From Agrilactobacillus fermenti (GTDB lineage Bacteria > Bacillota > Bacilli > Lactobacillales > Lactobacillaceae), in NCBI RefSeq assembly GCF_021030645.1, contig NZ_JACGCJ010000006.1:1-64000 (forward strand): a stretch of DNA of 64,000 bases, in the 5' to 3' direction. Below are positions 1 to 7,105 of this stretch, one piece after another; position 1 is the stretch's first letter; the number at the start of each line of letters is the position of its first letter. The position numbers and the translations under genes were made by a program. Under the pieces are notes generated by a model. It saw only the letters and a list, made by a program, of their open reading frames with translations. It was not told where the DNA came from and did no database searches.

Positions 1-197
1 GCACCCTTGTTGCTTCTGACTTTAAGGTAAGCTTGATTCAAATTATCTCGGGACAAAACTAAATCTTGAAATGAAACGCCATTCCACATCTTATCTTCAC
101 CGGAAATCACACTACGCGCCCCGGGTTGCTCTTGACCTTCCAGGTCTACCATCCGCCGGTGACCAGAACATGGTTCTGTTTTCTGCGATTGTTGCAT
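1..197 (-). CDS. ltrA: Group II intron reverse transcriptase/maturase, N-terminal fragment
   Basis: The first 65 codons of an intron-encoded protein lie in the window. The ATG at 197 is preceded by GGAGG eight bases upstream. The fragment contains the stretch LNQAYLKVRSNKGA near its end, matching the conserved RT-0/RT-1 start of LtrA-type proteins, where the Asn/Lys-Gly-Ala block precedes the catalytic fingers. The frame is open to the window edge, so intactness cannot be judged. The family splices the intron RNA and carries out retrohoming at DNA targets. It is carried by the surrounding intron and has no visible promoter of its own. Confidence 0.85.
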   Translation of the reverse strand, partial: MQQSQKTEPCSGHRRMVDLEGQEQPGARSVISGEDKMWNGVSFQDLVLSRDNLNQAYLKVRSNKG

Positions 198-635
198 GAT
201 TTCTACCTCCAATTTTGACGAGAATTGTTAAAGTTCGGCCCTTCGTTGTCCAAAGGACAACTATTATGGCCTCGGCTGACTTCTGTATCATTCAGCTAGA
301 CATCACTGCCTAGTTTGTACCTGTGAAACTTTCCGTTTCTCTTGTCGGGAACGTATGATACAGACCTCCCCGGGTAAGAACGCTAACTTTCGTGCCATGT
401 AACCATTGGCTTTACTGCGTACAGTTTCGAGTAGTATGGGACTTCAGTTTGTTTAGCAACCTTATCCACTGCAAACAGCCTTATAGCCACTTCTTGTTCA
501 TTGGTTCAGCACTTTGCTTTAGACTTCCTTCAGATTCCACCTCACGGTGGACACCCTTGTCCTCAACTAATAGTTCCGACTACTACGGTCTATAGTGGAC
601 TTTCACCACCAAGTTAGCGCCCATGCCGGGCGCAC
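1..635 (-). mobile_element. Group II intron, 5' part (continues beyond window start)
   Basis: Read on the minus strand, the element begins at 635 with GTGCGCCCGGCATGGGC, a typical group II intron 5' end. About 440 bases of structured non-coding RNA follow (domains I-IV region), and then the intron-encoded protein starts at 197. Immediately upstream (636-677) is a 12-bp terminator hairpin followed by five T's. That is the target-site type of bacterial class C group II introns, which insert just after Rho-independent terminators. The 3' end (domains V/VI) lies outside the window. A short open frame at 392-595 on the plus strand falls inside the ribozyme and is not a gene. The intron call is confident; the class C assignment is inferred from the insertion site. 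Confidence 0.85.
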
Positions 636-642
636 TACCAAA

Positions 643-677
643 AAGATCCTGCTAATTTTTACAACTAGCAGGATCTT
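643..677 (-). terminator. Terminator hairpin used as intron target
   Basis: A perfect 12-bp stem (643-654 with 666-677) has an 11-nt loop and is followed on the minus strand by TTTTTGGTA, after which the intron begins at 635. It would end transcripts that read through the attenuator at 713-748. Confidence 0.85.
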
Positions 678-712
678 GTATGAGAATAATTTCATATTCT
701 AAATACATAAAA

Positions 713-748
713 ACCGCATAGTTGAATTTTTAACTTCATCTATGCGGT
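713..748 (-). terminator. Attenuator terminator downstream of leader ORF
   Basis: The stem ACCGCATAG/CTATGCGGT (9 bp, 18-nt loop) is followed on the minus strand by TTTTTATG. Its 5' arm GCATAGAT is also complementary to ATCTATGC in the 3' arm of the upstream hairpin (789-816), so the two structures compete. This is the arrangement of a transcription attenuator. Confidence 0.7.
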
Positions 749-788
749 ACCGTGAGTCAATTAAATGAACAACTCCAATTTAGCCGGC

Positions 789-816
789 ATAGATATGTCC
801 CGAAGGCCATATCTAT
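789..816 (-). promoter_or_regulatory. Leader hairpin with UUCG loop (anti-/pre-terminator)
   Basis: Arms ATAGATATG/CATATCTAT form a 9-bp stem that continues through a mismatch to a UUCG tetraloop. It lies between the leader ORF stop and the terminator. Just outside it, GCTAAATTG can pair with CAATTTAGC inside the leader ORF, so ribosome position on the ORF would decide which pairings form. Function is inferred from structure only. Confidence 0.55.
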
Positions 817-828
817 CTTGATAAGACC

Positions 829-888
829 TTACTGGGTAAACCCGCTAAATTGATAGTATCGATTCAAAATATTGATTGCTTGTTTCAT
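829..888 (-). CDS. Putative 19-aa leader peptide
   Basis: A short frame reads MKQAINILNRYYQFSGFTQ then TAA. It has an AAGGAG ribosome binding site ten bases before the ATG and a good promoter (TTGACT-17-TATATT, 920-948) upstream. The peptide contains Tyr-Tyr and two Phe residues. The ORF segment coding for Gln-Phe-Ser is complementary to a sequence downstream of the stop, as expected for translation-coupled attenuation. The regulated gene would lie on the far side of the group II intron, outside the window. It could instead be a chance ORF in a regulatory RNA. Confidence 0.55.
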   Translation of the reverse strand: MKQAINILNRYYQFSGFTQ

Positions 889-919
889 TTAAGATCGACT
901 CCTTAATTTATTGTATCTA

Positions 920-948
920 AATATACACGGCTAAATTTGAAAAGTCAA
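920..948 (-). promoter_or_regulatory. Promoter of the leader/attenuator transcript
   Basis: TTGACT at 943-948 and TATATT at 920-925 are separated by exactly 17 bp, immediately downstream of the aroE stop codon. Transcription would start near 913 and cover the leader ORF. Confidence 0.75.
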
Positions 949-956
949 ATCTTTTA

Positions 957-1817
957 TTAATCATTATTTAATTTATTCTTAACCAATTCAATTGGCATCG
1001 CTTGGCTGGTCCAAATCTCAAAGGCAGCGGCGCCTTGCTGAATCAACATTGGTAACCCATTAAAACTCTGCTGCACCCCAGCTTGTCGCGCTTGTTGTAA
1101 AAATTTAGATTCTGCAGGCGCATAAATCATCTCGAAGGCAATCATTTGCGCTGTAAAATAACTTTTATCTGGGACCGGACTTTCGCCTAAATGGGCGCCC
1201 ATCCCTAAGCCAGTTGCATTGACAACGATATCTGCGGTAGCCATCGCTGCTTTTAGTCGGCTTAAGTCGGCTAAAGCCAATAGTTCAACCGCCACACCTG
1301 AGACCTGCTGCAAAGTTGTAACCAATTGTTGCCCTCGACTGTTCGGTCCAGTATGTCGATTCACAATCGTAATTTGCCTTACCCCATTCAAGGCAGCTTC
1401 AACGGCAGCTGCTTTAGCCGCACCACCAGCACCAAATATTAGGAGTTGTTTTCCTTCGAGCCCACTCGTCTGCGGCAACGCCTGCAGCAGGCCTAAGCCA
1501 TCGGTATTATAGCCTCTTAAAAAACCATGATCATTTTTGATCGTATTCACGGCACCAATTAATTGGGCATTCTCAGCAACCCAGTCCAACTGTGGCAGCA
1601 CGCGTTCTTTTAAGGGCATTGACAAATTGACTCCGCCAAGATCAAGTGTCCGAATAGCGCTAAGCGCAGCGGTTACAGCCTCAGGCGCCACGTCAAATGC
1701 CATATATCGAGCATCGATGCCATGATATTTAAAAGCTAAGTTATGCATCATTGGTGATAAACTATGCTGAGCCGGATGTGCAAATAAGCCATATAACTTG
1801 GTTTTACCTGTAATCAT
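957..1817 (-). CDS. aroE: Shikimate dehydrogenase
   Basis: This 286-aa cytosolic enzyme reduces 3-dehydroshikimate to shikimate with NADPH in chorismate synthesis. The N-terminal substrate domain shows SLSPMMHN (shikimate carboxylate binding) and a lysine in SMPLKERV, the catalytic Lys position. NTDGLG carries the catalytic Asp, and the Rossmann domain opens with GAGGAAKAA around residue 128. Length is normal for AroE/YdiB. The ATG overlaps the stop of the upstream MFS gene (TAATG), so the two are translationally coupled. Because lactobacilli often carry several AroE/YdiB paralogues next to transporters, quinate/shikimate use in either direction is possible. Confidence 0.92.
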   Translation of the reverse strand: MITGKTKLYGLFAHPAQHSLSPMMHNLAFKYHGIDARYMAFDVAPEAVTAALSAIRTLDLGGVNLSMPLKERVLPQLDWVAENAQLIGAVNTIKNDHGFLRGYNTDGLGLLQALPQTSGLEGKQLLIFGAGGAAKAAAVEAALNGVRQITIVNRHTGPNSRGQQLVTTLQQVSGVAVELLALADLSRLKAAMATADIVVNATGLGMGAHLGESPVPDKSYFTAQMIAFEMIYAPAESKFLQQARQAGVQQSFNGLPMLIQQGAAAFEIWTSQAMPIELVKNKLNND

Positions 1818-3004
1818 TACTTTTCTCCTGCTTGGTTATCCTGGTCGCGTGAGCGTATTTGACTAAATATGTTAAACCCAATCAAGAAAATCAGCAAGCC
1901 TAAAATTGAACTCACGAACAGGGCGTGATAAGACGTACGTTCAATGATCTGTGCCCCGATCAACGGCCCAACCGCACGGCCAAAAGAAGCGCCGGCGTTG
2001 ACGATGCCTTGATATTTACCACGTTGATCTTCTAACACGGCACTGTCCACATAGGTGGAAACCCCTGGAAAAGCTAAGATTTCACCTAACGTTAAAATAC
2101 CCATGGCTAATAAGAACTGCCAATAATCATGGGCAAAAATTAGAACAACAAAGGACAAACCGAATAACAAAAATCCAGCGTTTAATCGGGTGCGAATGTG
2201 CTGAAATAACCAATTATCAAAAATAGTCAATACCGGTTGGAAGACCACGATCACGATGGCATTAAAAGTCCAAACAAAGGTATAATCCTGTACCGTCATC
2301 CCATGATGAACCATGAAAGTAGAAATATTACTCTGCCACTGCTCATAAGCAATCCAAGAAACGATAAACACGGCTAGTAACGACAAAATTCGATTTCGTG
2401 TCGCCGCATTTAACCGGGTCACGTTTTGCTTGTTCTTTCGCCGTTTCTTATCGGTTGCCACATTAAAGCGGAAGAAAGCCACGAACCAAAAAATAACAAA
2501 TAATAAACTGGCAAAAGCAAAAATATATTCAATCCCAAATGGGAGAATCACCCCAACGACTAAAGTCCCAATGACCAAACCTAGGTTACTCATAAAATAA
2601 AGCACATTAAATACAAAACTAGTGCGCCGACTGGTTACTAAAGTTGCAAAGGCATTAATGCTAGTCCCCACGATCCCATTTCCAAAACTAAGAATGATCA
2701 ATAAAATAGCATAACTCGGCCACCCGTGGAAAAATGTTAAGGCAATCGCCGAAACAACGTTAATGGATATCCCCAATAAAATCGTACGATAAGGCTGCCA
2801 GCGATCGAATAACGTACCGCCAACATAATTACCAAAAATCATGACTACGGAGTTAATGAATAAAACAATCCCGGCCGCTGTCAGTGTCTCATGTAAATAT
2901 TCATGCATGTAAATCGTGGTCAAAGGCCAAATAAAACTGATCCCCGTGTTGGTGATCAATGAACCAACCAATAACCAGCGTAATCCCAATCCTTGTTTTT
3001 GCAC
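1817..3004 (-). CDS. MFS transporter (MDR-type, 12 TM)
   Basis: The product is about 395 aa with about twelve hydrophobic segments. FDRWQPYR sits in the loop between helices 2 and 3 where MFS antiporters carry motif A, and a charged central loop (KKRRKNKQN) divides the halves. I place the start at the GTG at 3004 because AAGGGAG lies eight bases before it. An in-frame ATG at 3022 has no ribosome binding site. The substrate is unknown. Coupling to aroE suggests an aromatic or shikimate-related compound, but this is inference. A promoter (TTCAAA-17-TATAAT) lies at 3101-3129. Confidence 0.85.
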   Translation of the reverse strand: MQKQGLGLRWLLVGSLITNTGISFIWPLTTIYMHEYLHETLTAAGIVLFINSVVMIFGNYVGGTLFDRWQPYRTILLGISINVVSAIALTFFHGWPSYAILLIILSFGNGIVGTSINAFATLVTSRRTSFVFNVLYFMSNLGLVIGTLVVGVILPFGIEYIFAFASLLFVIFWFVAFFRFNVATDKKRRKNKQNVTRLNAATRNRILSLLAVFIVSWIAYEQWQSNISTFMVHHGMTVQDYTFVWTFNAIVIVVFQPVLTIFDNWLFQHIRTRLNAGFLLFGLSFVVLIFAHDYWQFLLAMGILTLGEILAFPGVSTYVDSAVLEDQRGKYQGIVNAGASFGRAVGPLIGAQIIERTSYHALFVSSILGLLIFLIGFNIFSQIRSRDQDNQAGEK

Positions 3005-3100
3005 ACTTCCAGCTCCCTTCATTCATTTTTTGCGCAAAAGCAAAGAGCAATTGCGTGGCTGGCACCAACGTAAATTGCCCTTTGTCTAAGTTATGATTCA

Positions 3101-3129
3101 ATTATAGGCTATTAAGGCAAACTTTTGAA
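3101..3129 (-). promoter_or_regulatory. Promoter for MFS-aroE
   Basis: The -10 TATAAT (3101-3106) and a weaker -35 TTCAAA (3124-3129) are 17 bp apart, about 100 bp before the MFS start. Confidence 0.6.
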
Positions 3130-3133
3130 CTGT

Positions 3134-3197
3134 TATGCCCATTGCTTTCTGAAATTCTTGTTAGTGCTCCAAAGCTGACCCGCTTCACTCACGCTCT
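3134..3197 (-). repeat. Truncated copy of the intergenic hairpin repeat
   Basis: On the minus strand this reads GAGCGTGAGTGAAGC, then GGTCAGC, then GGAGCACTAACAAGAATT. It matches the 5' half of the 108-bp repeats at 26281, 51330, 61261 and 62214; the second half is missing. The same variant 5' end recurs at 41163-41204. Confidence 0.6.
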
Positions 3198-3198
3198 T

Positions 3199-4197
3199 TT
3201 ACTTAATACCAAAGTCTAGAATAGCGGCAATGATTTTTTCATTGATTGGTAAAAAGATGCGATCAAACAAGGCTGCCACGTCAGGACTCACATTTGCTTT
3301 AGGCTCTTCGGCCATCTTTTGTGAATAGTTTAAGGCGGATTGCCGCATCTGGTGCAAAAGCTGCTCTTCGCGATGCTTTAAAAACTTGGCGAGTTTCTCA
3401 TGTTTCGGGGTATATTTTTGAATGTAATAATAGAGTGTCTGATAAAAAGTATTGTCCAGCACCCAGTAATAAGTTGTTCGATACCGGGCATCGTTAAAGA
3501 CTTGGGCGAAAGGCTGCGCCCGTACGAGTTCAGACTTCACAAAGTCAGCGGCCGAACGCACGATATTCATCACTTCATGAGAATCACTCATATAATTGGA
3601 AAATTGACCAATTTCAGTTTTCGGCAAATCAAAACCCACTTTTTCTTGTCGTTGGTCATCGCTAAGTTCTTGCAGTCCTTGCATGAAATCGGTTTCGATC
3701 TGGTCACTATCGGCAATCAGCTTAGCTAATGTAGCCGTCATAGTCGCTTGGTTTTTTGCTAAATATTTGGCAACCACTGCCCACACTTGCTCAAATGTAG
3801 CTGCAAAGTCACTTTTCAATTCTAAAGGTGAGCTGACAAGTGTTTGTTCAGGATTTTCATCTTTTGTATGGGGAATATACTTCACCGCCAATGGCCACTG
3901 CAATTGATCGGTGTCTTGTAGATGATCGAAATCTAGGTTGGCATTCGTGTCGAATTGTTTCACAGCTTCAATATCGATCACACCCAGCGGTGCCACAACA
4001 ACTTCTGACATTGTCGCCATCAATGACAGCGCAAAAAAGCTGTCTGCTTGTTCTTGTTTAAAAAAGGCCTGCAAGGTTTCAAATAATTTTTGCCGGGTAT
4101 TCTGATCATTTCCCGGTGCTGCATATAAACCTGACGTTGAGATCATGACTTCATCATAATCAATTGCTAAAAACTTCTTGGCATTTACTTTTAACAT
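3199..4197 (-). CDS. Uncharacterised 332-aa protein at end of moa-ABC operon
   Basis: I do not recognise this family. It has no signal peptide or membrane segment, so it should be cytosolic. It is rich in Gln, Asp and Lys with long predicted helices, especially residues 150-300, and contains an aromatic stretch TTYYWVLDNTFYQTLYYYIQKY. No obvious catalytic or metal motif is seen. AAGGAG sits before the ATG, and the gene starts 11 bp after the binding-protein gene, so it is probably co-transcribed with the FecCD-type importer and the cofactor genes. A role in metal or molybdate handling is possible from context only. Confidence 0.7.
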   Translation of the reverse strand: MLKVNAKKFLAIDYDEVMISTSGLYAAPGNDQNTRQKLFETLQAFFKQEQADSFFALSLMATMSEVVVAPLGVIDIEAVKQFDTNANLDFDHLQDTDQLQWPLAVKYIPHTKDENPEQTLVSSPLELKSDFAATFEQVWAVVAKYLAKNQATMTATLAKLIADSDQIETDFMQGLQELSDDQRQEKVGFDLPKTEIGQFSNYMSDSHEVMNIVRSAADFVKSELVRAQPFAQVFNDARYRTTYYWVLDNTFYQTLYYYIQKYTPKHEKLAKFLKHREEQLLHQMRQSALNYSQKMAEEPKANVSPDVAALFDRIFLPINEKIIAAILDFGIK

Positions 4198-4208
4198 GTA
4201 CTGGCTCC

Positions 4209-5246
4209 TTAAGATTTTGGTTGTTTCCCTGCTAAAATCTGTTCAGCTTGGGTTTTAGATAACTGATAATGGTAATATTTTTGATAAAATTTTTGTGTTT
4301 CCTGCCGCATATTTAAGGTTTTAAAATCTTGGGGATGTAATAATTTACCAGCCCAGAGTACTTGCAAGGCGGCCTCAGCGGAGTAACGATCCCAAGGAAA
4401 AGTACCTTGCGGATTGCCGTAAACTTTCTTATTTCTAACAGCCTTTAAATTTGCAAAACGAGGGTCTTTTTGAAAAACAGCTAAAGCCTGCTTACTTGTA
4501 GTTTGGCCCACAATGATCACATCAGGATCACTTTTGGCGATTTCTTCAGGCGTGGTCGTGATCATGTTGCCTGACTTACGAATTGCATTAGTCCCACCAG
4601 CAATCTTGAGCCATTCATCGATCATCGAATGCGTACCATCAACTTTAAGTAGATTATTGGCAGCGACTACGTGAAGCACTTTAATTTTTTTACTGCCTTT
4701 GACCCGATCTTTGACGTAATGAATGTTATGGTTCAAATCTTTCAGATAGGTTTTGGCAATTTTAGGCGCTTGCCCACCTAAGATCTGACCCGTAACCGTG
4801 ACGGATTGCTTCAAACCCGCAAAGTCTTGAAACATGATATTGGCTACCGGTAACTTAGCCGCTTTCGCCTTTTGCACCGTACCGGGGTCAGCTGCCAAAA
4901 CAATATCTGGTTTTTGTTTTAACAATTCTTCCACTTGTAAATCAGTGCCATTATAAGGCGCCGTAACTTTGTTGATTTTAGGGTAAACCGTTTGATACCA
5001 GGGCATCTTTTGAATCATTGGTGTCGTTGCAACCAATTTTTTTGGGCCGCCTAACAATAAAACCACTTGATTGTTAGCATGCCATAAGTCAGCTACCCGT
5101 GTCACTTTGGTGGGCACAGCCACCTTGGCCCCAGTTAGGTCAGTTACTTGATGGGTAGCTGCTTGAACTGACTGTTTGCCAGATGCTCCTAAAACCAATC
5201 CCATCAGCAATGTAACGAACACAAAGAATTTTGTCTGCTGCTTCAT
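4209..5246 (-). CDS. FecB/BtuF-type ABC substrate-binding protein without lipobox
   Basis: The 345-aa protein has a signal peptide (KQQTKFF...LLMGLVLGASG) and a periplasmic-binding domain: TDLTGAKVAVP start, DLQVEELLKQKPDIVLA, WDRYSAEAALQVLW near the end. This fold binds siderophores, cobalamin, haem or, in MolA-type members, molybdate/tungstate. The lipobox cysteine expected in a Gram-positive binding protein is missing (LVLGAS), and a signal peptidase I site (VQA-A) is present instead. I start at the ATG at 5246 because GGAGG lies just before it. It is next to narK, moaA and the FecCD permease, so molybdate supply is an attractive but unproven role; iron is the main alternative. Confidence 0.85.
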   Translation of the reverse strand: MKQQTKFFVFVTLLMGLVLGASGKQSVQAATHQVTDLTGAKVAVPTKVTRVADLWHANNQVVLLLGGPKKLVATTPMIQKMPWYQTVYPKINKVTAPYNGTDLQVEELLKQKPDIVLAADPGTVQKAKAAKLPVANIMFQDFAGLKQSVTVTGQILGGQAPKIAKTYLKDLNHNIHYVKDRVKGSKKIKVLHVVAANNLLKVDGTHSMIDEWLKIAGGTNAIRKSGNMITTTPEEIAKSDPDVIIVGQTTSKQALAVFQKDPRFANLKAVRNKKVYGNPQGTFPWDRYSAEAALQVLWAGKLLHPQDFKTLNMRQETQKFYQKYYHYQLSKTQAEQILAGKQPKS

Positions 5247-5278
5247 TTTTTCCTCCATAAACAGTTCTCATCTAAATT

Positions 5279-6058
5279 TCACGCGGACATCGTACAGACA
5301 AGGCGTTGACAACTTGGCAGATAATCAACCTGCAGCGCTGTCTCGTAGATCTGCTGCAGCTTATCAGTGGTGATCATTTCGATCATTTGGCCACTGGTCA
5401 ATCGCCCGCTGCCATCGATCAAAGCAACTTGATCATCTAGAAGAATCGCCTGATTTGGATCATGGGTCGTGAGAATGATCCCCAAACCTTGTTTAGCCAG
5501 CCGCTGCAATAATTGAATGATCTGGCGTTGATTTTTATAATCTAAAGCTGCGGTGGGCTCGTCTAAAAGTAAAATTTTAGGCTGCTGCATCAATGCTTTA
5601 GCAATTGTTACCAGCTGCAATTGACCGCCACTGAGCTGTTGACAATTCAAATCACACAACGCTTGACACCCAAGCTCTGTCAGTAACGCCAAGGCACGCT
5701 GACGATCAGCTGGTCGTGGTTGGCTGAATAAACCCATATTTGCGGCACAACCAAGCAATAAATAATCCAACACATTGTATGGCAATGTTTGGACACTGCC
5801 CATCTGTGGCACTAACGCAAGATAAGTCGCCCGCTGCTTTGGCGATAAATTGGTCACAGCTTGACCATCAACCAATACCTGCCCACTTTTAGGGGTTAAT
5901 AGTCCTAATAGTAGCCGTAATAAAGTTGATTTGCCAATCCCATTACGCCCTAATATAGCCAAAATCTGACTCGACTGGATTTGAAGATCAACTGCCTGTA
6001 ATCCCGTTTTATTTCCCGGGAAATTATAAAATAATTGTTGTGTCTTTAGGGTCGTCAT
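5279..6058 (-). CDS. ABC transporter ATPase (FecE/BtuD family)
   Basis: The 259-aa protein has all ABC motifs: Walker A GRNGIGKST near residue 38, signature LSGGQ near 143, Walker B ILLLDEP near 163 and the switch His in TTHDP. It should energise the permease at 6055-7071. The ATG overlaps that gene's stop (ATGA), so subunits are made together. The family imports iron chelates, B12 or oxyanions by a type II mechanism. The C-terminal part past residue 215 is short, as usual for this group. Confidence 0.9.
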   Translation of the reverse strand: MTTLKTQQLFYNFPGNKTGLQAVDLQIQSSQILAILGRNGIGKSTLLRLLLGLLTPKSGQVLVDGQAVTNLSPKQRATYLALVPQMGSVQTLPYNVLDYLLLGCAANMGLFSQPRPADRQRALALLTELGCQALCDLNCQQLSGGQLQLVTIAKALMQQPKILLLDEPTAALDYKNQRQIIQLLQRLAKQGLGIILTTHDPNQAILLDDQVALIDGSGRLTSGQMIEMITTDKLQQIYETALQVDYLPSCQRLVCTMSA

Positions 6059-7071
6059 GTTAAATGCCCCCTCTGCTTTGCTAAAATACCGATAAAAAAT
6101 GGAGTGCCGATCAAGCCGGTTAAGATACCAATCGGAATCTCGCCCGCACTAATTGTTCGTGCTAATGTATCTACCAATAATAAAAACATTGCCCCTAGAA
6201 TAGCCATTAATGGTAAAGCACGTTGATTATTTTGCTTTGTCAATAGCTTGGCAATATGTGGCATGATCAGACCAATCCAACCAATGGTCCCACTAATCGC
6301 CACTGCTGCGGCTGTCAATAGGGTTGCACATAAGATAACCAACAACCGTTCCCACTTAACATTAATCCCTGTTGTTTGGGCTTCCATATCACTTAAAGAT
6401 AATACATTAAGCCTAAAACGCAGCGCTAAAAGCAAGCCCCCAGCAACTACAAAAATTGGCAGCATCATCGCTAACGTGTGGTAATTCAACTTTTCTAAAC
6501 TACCTAATTGCCAATAAACAATGTCCTGTAATTGGCTCTCTGGATCAGCTATGTACTTCAGTAAACCCAAAATTGCAGTCATAAAACCACCCACGACAAC
6601 ACCAGCCAATACCAAAGTTAAATTGCTATGGCTGTGGATAAATCTTGGTACACTCACTGTAATCAGGACCGTCAATAATCCCGTCACAAAGGCACAGATC
6701 ATGACTAGCCAAGTATTTTGATGCCAGATGATGGCACTAGCTGCGCCCACCGCTGCCCCAGTTGTGACACCTAATAAATCAGGTGAAACGAGTGGGTTTT
6801 GAAAAATGCTTTGGTAGGCACCGCCGCTCAAGCTCAAACTTGCGCCAATCAAGCAAGCGCCAAGAATACGTGGTAATCGTAATTGCCAAACAATCGTATT
6901 ATTAGCAGGATTAATGGGCTGGGCTACATGTACCAAACTTTGCCAAACTGCCGTCAGTGGTAAAAAATAGCGGCCCACACAAAGTGCCGCCGCTATCATG
7001 ATGACCAGTAAAGCCAAGGCGACAACAACTAGTATTCGATAGAATCTTTGTTGTGACCGATAATTCGTCAT
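6055..7071 (-). CDS. FecCD-family ABC permease
   Basis: The 338-aa integral membrane protein has about ten helices. It shows the FecCD hallmarks RLPRILGACLIGASLSLSG near residue 65, NPLVSPDLLGVTTGA, and GTIGWIGLIMPHIAKLL near the C-terminus, where the coupling helix contacts the ATPase. GGAGG precedes the ATG. It lies 34 bp downstream of narK in the same operon. Only one permease gene is present, so it would act as a homodimer. The related MolB of Haemophilus carries molybdate; siderophore uptake cannot be excluded. Confidence 0.9.
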   Translation of the reverse strand: MTNYRSQQRFYRILVVVALALLVIMIAAALCVGRYFLPLTAVWQSLVHVAQPINPANNTIVWQLRLPRILGACLIGASLSLSGGAYQSIFQNPLVSPDLLGVTTGAAVGAASAIIWHQNTWLVMICAFVTGLLTVLITVSVPRFIHSHSNLTLVLAGVVVGGFMTAILGLLKYIADPESQLQDIVYWQLGSLEKLNYHTLAMMLPIFVVAGGLLLALRFRLNVLSLSDMEAQTTGINVKWERLLVILCATLLTAAAVAISGTIGWIGLIMPHIAKLLTKQNNQRALPLMAILGAMFLLLVDTLARTISAGEIPIGILTGLIGTPFFIGILAKQRGHLT

Positions 7072-7105
7072 CGGGTGCCGCCTCCAATCTCATCAATATC
7101 TAATT

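Noticed and set aside
392-595. Plus-strand open frame of 67 codons
   Set aside because: Lies inside the group II intron RNA and has no start signals.
720-770. GGTACCGC near the terminator, reminiscent of a T-box
   Set aside because: The preceding AGGGTGG part and a specifier stem are missing; the leader-peptide attenuator explains the region better.
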